A stretch of DNA of 64,000 bases from Schizophyllum amplum (Eukaryota; Basidiomycota; Agaricomycetes; Agaricales; Schizophyllaceae). The stretch lies in contig VDMD01000004.1 of assembly GCA_007026445.1 (NCBI GenBank), forward strand, positions 124,001-188,000, in the 5' to 3' direction. Below, one piece after another: positions 58,720-64,000 of this stretch (position 1 is the first letter of the stretch; the number at the start of each line of letters is the position of its first letter). A program made the translations under genes and the position numbers. The notes under the pieces were generated by a model. That model was not told the origin of the DNA and ran no database searches. It saw only the letters and a list, made by a program, of their open reading frames with translations.

Positions 58720-61040
58720 TCACTGCTTCTCCGAGGCGTTCTCAATCTGCCTTCCCGCAACATCGGTACCCTCCGCGGCATTGTGCGTGTCGCTGTCATG
58801 ATTTTCGTTGGTCGGAGGCGTGATAAGCGAGACGGGAACACGCACCCCAGACGCCTGTTGGGCAACAGCAGGCCGAAGATCATGATCGGCACGGAAACGA
58901 CCAGTGCAACGATAGTGATGTAGCGCATCACGTCCGAGTAGGCGTAGTTGACTGCAAACGGTCTGCGGTACCCCACTCGGGGAGAACACCAGTGACTGAG
59001 TTGATCAGGGCCGTGACATCCTCGTTAGACGCGTTCGCAACCGGGCGTGCAACCTGGCTGGGAATGTGTTGGTGTAAATGCCTAGGAGCATGATCAGAGA
59101 CCACAAACACCAAAGCAGATAATCGTGCGCACCACCCGCGATAGACTGGCCGACAGCAGATCCAAGGAAGCCGATGAGCAGCACAAGCGATGAGATTTGC
59201 GCCAGCTCCGCGTGCGGCACGACAATTTGGGCCGACACTACGACGATAGTCTGCACGATGCCGCTTCCAATGCCCTGTACAGCTTGCACGACGAAGAGCT
59301 CCGCCATGGTGTTATCCTGCCCACGGAGGCGCATCATGACCTGGGTGCAGTGTAAGCACGAACGAAGAATAACTAGGAAGATAGCTTACTCCATAGCCAA
59401 CGAAGCGAATTGTACAACCAACGACGAGCAGCCACTTGTAGTGGCGCGTCTTGTACATCAGCCAGCCGGCACCGATGCCGACAAGACATTGCGTAACGCC
59501 GTTGAGGTAGACGAGGAAGGTGGCGTTGCGAACGCTATAATCATGCGCCACAATGCACCATGCGTAGAGACTGCGAACATAGTGTGTCGGCGTATCATAC
59601 AAGAAACTCGGTGTGGCACTCTTACTACGTATGTGTAGCCGCGAACCCGATCTGCGTGTTTGTCAATAGGTGTGCTTGCTGATGAAGGATAGGCAGCAGA
59701 AAACGTACAGAATCAAAGGCGCTCAGCAAGCAAGACATGACGATCGTCATGTTTCCGAAGTACCGAAGTGGTACGATCGGGTGCTTGGCATAAAATCGCT
59801 CGTAAGGGACTAGAGCGATCTGGTAGGACACGATAAACGCCTTTCCTCGATCGATAGGAAGTGTGACTTGCCAAAAGTACAGCACCAACGCCAATAAGCG
59901 CATCGAGATACGCGGTAGACCATTTGCTCGGTGTCGTCGCAGCCAAGCAAATGGGGAGAAGGAGCATCACGAATCCACCGAGCAGCAGAATCATGCCCCC
60001 CAAATCAATGAGGGAGCAGAAGTCGTAGATCGTGAGGCGCTTCTTGACTACAAGACCCGTTTTCTTCGCCTTTCTCCCGAAGAAGATCAACGTGATGATA
60101 ATGAAGGACGCGCAGAAAGGCATTAAGATAGCGAACATGCCAATGCCCCACCGCCAGCCGATGCCACCAATGACGGAGTCGACGATAAAGGCAGACACCC
60201 AAGGCGTGATGAGAAAGGGGAAGTAGGAGGACTGCAAGCATGTTCAGTCAATACGCGAGGAAAAGACGGACAAACGGTATACTTACCCCAATAGCAAAGC
60301 CACGCCACCGCTGATTCGAGATATCAGCAATGATGATCTGGTCCAGGACCTGCGTCCCAGACTGGCCGATGGCGTAGAACATAGCGCCCCCGGCGTAGAT
60401 GTCGACAGTAGCGGATGAGGCGCAGAGGATGTAGCTTAGAATGTAACAGGAGATCGTGAGCAGGTAACTCTCCCCTACGCAAGCCATTAAGTTACATTCT
60501 CCTATCCAGAAAGCATAGACAGTCTTACCACGACCAATCACATCGGACAACTTGGCTACGACAGGCTTGATCACTGCGGACACAAGGGTCTGGGCGGTTG
60601 AGATGGCGGATAATTTACTGAGCGAGGAGAAAGACGACGTGGCAAATGTTTGATAGTTGTACACCGTCGAGTTGTCCAACTCGCTATATAAGGTCAGCCG
60701 AGCTGTGACCGCGGTGTCCTGACAGTAATCCTCACAAGATGACCATCATCAACGCCAGTCTGAAAGCGGAAACACCGAGTAAGCAAGCGGCTGGCAGTCA
60801 AGTATCGCGGAGTGGTGCGCACCCCGCTATGAGAATCCATCTTCCCTTGGTCCCCCACACAACCTGCATGGCCTCGATGCCCGCCACACCTGCTGCATGA
60901 TCGCCGTCCGCAACATGAATATGAACTTCTGCGGAGGCCTTCTCCTCGACGTCAGAGTCCTTTTCCTTGACGGACGGCCCCGGGGAGACTTCAGACGGCA
61001 ACTGCTTGAACTGCGCTGCGATTGACTGCAGAACGGTCAT
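58720..61040 (-). CDS. Siderophore-iron transporter family MFS protein, frame broken three times
   Basis: This is a 14-helix-type major facilitator, Arn/Sit/MirB-like, which in fungi imports ferric siderophores. Landmarks are the acidic N-terminus (VKEKDSDVEEKASAEVHIHV), LDNSTVYNYQTFATSSFSSL, TLVSAVIKPVVAKLSDVIGR, QVLDQIIIADISNQRWRGFA, YERFYAKHPIVPLRYFGNMT, AGWLMYKTRHYKWLLVVGCT, and VQAVQGIGSGIVQTIVVVSA. The C-terminal GGIYTNTFP precedes a tail ending IENASEKQ at 58720. One intron (59820-59871, minus strand) uses a GC donor. The C-terminal part loses frame near 59060, 58960 and 58858, each time by one missing base. One exon junction near 59600-59690 remains unresolved. Start at 61040, about 600 residues. 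Export of small molecules is the main alternative role. Confidence 0.78.
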
Positions 61041-62131
61041 GACGGGCGTGAAGACGGGACTCGAGAGTCGGCCCCAGTCCCGCAATCGCCTGCCCTCGTC
61101 TTTTATGTGCGCGCATATGATGGAAGAAGGACTTCGTAGCAAAGATAAGGATGTATTCCTGCCTTATCAAACATGGCCTTACTCGGTGAGTTGTGGGTGA
61201 TGCCTGTGATGTCGACGATCCCACGGACCGCAGCTTGCGAATCCAGGACCAGGGCTGGAAAGACAGGACGATGGGAAGGATCCAGGCCGGACTCAGAGAG
61301 GTGGTTATGTTACCCAAGATTCAACATCCACCTGCTGGAGTGATGGGTAGGTGCTCAAGGCATGGACAGTTGCACTGCGATACGTGAAGGAAATCTCACC
61401 TTCAAGCTGCCGGACAAAGCCTTGCAAGAGATGTGGCGGGCATCGATTCGCCTGGGCGCTTAATGCATGCCCTGGGCGCTAAGCCTTGCGCTAAGCGCTT
61501 AGCGGTTTGTGATGGCCAATCCCGAGCTTCGAGTTTTCGGATAAGCGTGTCATGAGGTGGTGTCGACGCTCGACGTCGCGCCATACCCAGATTCAGCTGG
61601 TCCATTATAAGTGGAGATAGCGTAATGCTACAAGTCCATCGGAGCGTCCCCGTGCGGCGCCTAGAGAGATATGGCTCCCCTGCACTGTAAGTTTTAGGGA
61701 AGTCCGAAAGATCGAGTCGTACGCCGCATTTAGTGAAGTTCGAAGATCCTCAATAACCAGAATTTCTGAGAAAGGCTTCAGCCTCTCCAGCATCCCGTGT
61801 TTATCCCGAGCTTCGAGGCAGGGAGCAGACAGCTGAAAGAAGCTGGTGGCATTGACCGACCAGTCTGAGTGACTGCCATTCAAGAAGATGCGCACGTGGA
61901 TGCACACGTGCCATTCAAGTTCAACTGTACAGTTTACTGAGCTGTGGGGTGGTGTGGCCATGAACTTGAAGCTGCTCCAGGCCGGCATGTACTTGGGGAG
62001 TATACAGAACAACGACTTGCGATTGCCAGAGAACTTATGTATCAGTAGTAACATACACGACAGCAAACACGGAGCACGGCAAGAATCCCATATCGACATA
62101 AATTCGCTTAGATGCTTACACATAATACCCC
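61041..62131. other. Intergenic region
   Basis: About 1.1 kb between two minus-strand genes. It holds the promoter of the transporter, a repeat cluster at 61451-61504 and a 176-codon open frame (61605-62135, minus) without family-like sequence. I do not annotate the frame as a gene. Confidence 0.5.
61451..61504. repeat. Short direct repeat and 16-bp palindrome
   Basis: CCTGGGCGCT occurs at 61451 and 61471. The perfect palindrome CGCTAAGCGCTTAGCG covers 61489-61504. CGCTTAGCG-type repeats recur in basidiomycete genomes and may be ends of small dispersed elements (recollection, not verified). Confidence 0.6.
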
Positions 62132-64000
62132 TCAATCCTCCACCTGCTTCTTCTTGCGTCCACGCTTCGCGGGAGCCCCTCCCCGTCCAGCACCACCACC
62201 GCGTCCAGCACCGCCACCACGAGCACCTCCGCGCTTCCTCCCACGAGTTGAGGTGGTCGGGACGGGCGTGCTGTTCATATCATCCTCGTCCGCTTCCCCT
62301 TCACCCTTGGGCGGTCCAGATTGGCCAAACTCGTCGTCGTCATCATTCTGGAACGAGATGCGCTTGCCGGTGTCGCCCAGGTTGTCCACACTCTCGTCAC
62401 CGAGCAACAGTTCGACGACCTCATTGGCCTTGATCGCCTCCGCGAAGGACTTGTTGCCGACGACCACATCTTGTACCTGAAAGCATCATAAGCATCGGCA
62501 GATGTGGATTGAGATATCCCACGTACGTCCTTCTTCCTGCGAGCCATTCTGAGGACGCGCTCGTCGACGGTATTACGACAAATCAGGCGATAGACTGTAA
62601 CCTGCCGCGTTTGACCAAGACGATGAGCGCGGTCCATAGCTTGAGCATCATTGGAAGGATTCCAATCGTGATCGTAGAAGATAACCGTGTCTGCAGCTGT
62701 GAGGTTGATGCCAACGCCGCCAGCCTTCGTGCTCAACAAAAAGACGAAGTATTCAGACCTGAGAAAATCATCAGCCTTTGACGGTCTTCCCAGCTACACG
62801 ACGCTTACTTGTTCTGCCAATCATTGACAAGGTCTCGTCGGGTCTCCACTTTGCACGACCCGTCCAGCCGCAGGTACTTGTACTGCCGATAGATCAAGTA
62901 TTCCTCCAGGATATCCATCAACTTCGTCATCTGGGAGTAAAGGAGAACGCGATGCCCGTTCGCCTTCAGGTCTTGCAATAGCAAGTCAAGACCCGACAGC
63001 TTGCCAGAGTCGTAGATGAGACGATTGGCCGTTGGAGTGTGGATGAAGGTGGGCGGGATCTGAGCTCGAGGAGTTATGCTCAGCAAACCGGCAACCGGAA
63101 GCGCAGGTACGCGCTCGTGATAGAGTGCACATGCAGCTTCCGACTGCCGCAGCGCAGGAGGGAGACCGTAAAGGACAAGCGTCTCGAATGGTGCTTCCTG
63201 CCAAGAACTTCGGGAGTCGAGGAATGTACGGTCGCTGCAGTGGACATATATGGGCGGTGCCACTGCAGCAGGCGTGCAGAAGCGAACAGAGGGAAGAGAC
63301 AGGACGGACGAGGTCCATGATGAGCGGGAGATGTCGGTCAAGGCTGGTAGGCTGGGCGCAACTGCAAGATCGTGCACTGGGTTGTACAGGCTGAAGCGTA
63401 GCGGCGGTGTCGCCAAGGATGCAGCGAAGTCGGGATCGCTAATAAGAGTATTAGCTATGACCACTAAACAGAACATTAAGATGACTCACGAAGCGTACGG
63501 TCCTTCCTCAATCATCTGCCCCTCCTGTTGAGCTCCAAGCAATCTGTTGTACAAGAGAGACGACTGCGTTATAGAACGCGATTCGCTTGACGTCAATCCC
63601 AGCAGACGAAGGAACGAGAAAGACGAGGCAACTAAAATGACGGTCAGCCACATATTTTGCGAATTTATCGATCAGATGCACCTTCCTCGGCCAGAGACCG
63701 CTCGATCCAGTCCGTCGACCATATGTTCATGAGTTTCGAGAGGACGCCACTACGCGTCACTGTGGTGGTATCCTCCGACGGTACAGATAGGAAACCGCCA
63801 TCTTGCCATAGAAGTTTCGGCACAGTGTACTCAATGAGGTTGCGAGCGGTGTAGGGCAAGAACAGGGTATCAGCCTCCCTGGCGAAGGAGACGGGCGGTC
63901 GACACGGCGAGAACGAGAACGGCATCTGAACAGCCGTCCGTCCCATGAGCTCAGGGTGGTTGATGATCTGCATGTAGTGTCAGCGCAGCGCAGGCGGGTT
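62132..64000 (-). CDS. ino80: INO80 chromatin-remodelling ATPase, C-terminal part (runs off the window)
   Basis: This is the Snf2-family motor of the INO80 complex, which slides nucleosomes and acts on H2A.Z. The window begins inside the gene at [19 protein letters not shown], which corresponds to the CNHPEL block of the second half of the ATPase. Next are [18 protein letters not shown] and [19 protein letters not shown]. Helicase lobe 2 follows: [30 protein letters not shown] and [40 protein letters not shown] (motif VI) and [20 protein letters not shown] end the lobe. The tail contains [18 protein letters not shown], an acidic patch and [22 protein letters not shown] AT-hook-like basic repeats, ending KKKQVED. 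Introns are near 63970-63985, 63435-63490, 62762-62810 and 62478-62525. The upstream part lies beyond position 64000. Confidence 0.88.

Noticed and set aside
61605..62135. 176-codon minus-strand frame between the transporter and INO80
   Set aside because: Cys/His/Leu-rich, with no conserved pattern; looks like chance open sequence in a 3' flank.

Overview
This 64 kb window is nuclear DNA of a filamentous basidiomycete, most likely an Agaricomycete of the polypore or crust type (inference from gene content and gene structure). The evidence is a compact, GC-rich sequence, genes split by many 45-60 nt spliceosomal introns (GTRNGY donors, CTNAY branch sites, YAG acceptors), very short intergenic spaces, and families typical of mushroom-forming fungi: a DUF6534-like seven-helix protein, a CAP10-like GT90, an HSPA12-like Hsp70, a galactose-binding-like membrane protein and FCP1-like DLNG proteins. 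There are no rRNA genes, convincing tRNAs, prophage, CRISPR arrays or complete transposons.

Layout. 0.5-2.3 kb: AMP-forming acyl/aryl synthetase behind a TATA box. 4.0-7.3 kb: XRCC2-like RecA protein, divergent from an SLC35F-type carrier. 7.8-10.7 kb: a 67-residue membrane microprotein, a FAM192A/Fyv6-type protein and an SRF1-like membrane protein. 11.8-16.2 kb: GT90 glycosyltransferase and a fungal orphan with a 21-bp minisatellite. 16.8-20.5 kb: SLX9 and a large coiled-coil protein. 22.3-23.9 kb: single-pass cell-surface protein. 24.9-26.5 kb: splicing factor ESS2/Bis1. 27.0-31.4 kb: HSPA12-like Hsp70 and an uncharacterised coiled-coil protein. 32.3-36.3 kb: NudE divergent from ZPR1. 37.4-39.5 kb: FCP1-like protein A. 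40.6-42.2 kb: DUF6534 protein. 42.2-44.9 kb: a gene-poor block with inverted repeats, GCGACACC clusters and a (C)24 tract. 45.0-47.8 kb: uroporphyrinogen-III synthase divergent from Kae1. 48.3-53.1 kb: GT8 transferase, ribosomal protein eS28 and a coiled-coil protein. 53.6-56.0 kb: pyruvate dehydrogenase E2 divergent from exosome subunit Csl4. 56.3-58.6 kb: FCP1-like protein B divergent from a 2OG-Fe(II) oxygenase. 58.7-61.0 kb: siderophore-type MFS transporter. 62.1 kb to the right edge: C-terminal part of the INO80 ATPase.

Most genes are housekeeping (transcription and chromatin, RNA processing, ribosome, haem, tRNA t6A, mitochondrial metabolism) arranged in head-to-head pairs with 120-240 bp shared promoters. 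There is no sign of a biosynthetic cluster.

Two observations stand out. First, several otherwise well-conserved genes are broken by single missing bases, never extra ones, often in short homopolymers. This looks like consensus error in the assembly, or a set of pseudogenes. Second, the window carries two related FCP1-like genes about 17 kb apart. Both have the DLNG variant of the HAD catalytic motif and share a C-terminal module that I do not recognise from any named domain.
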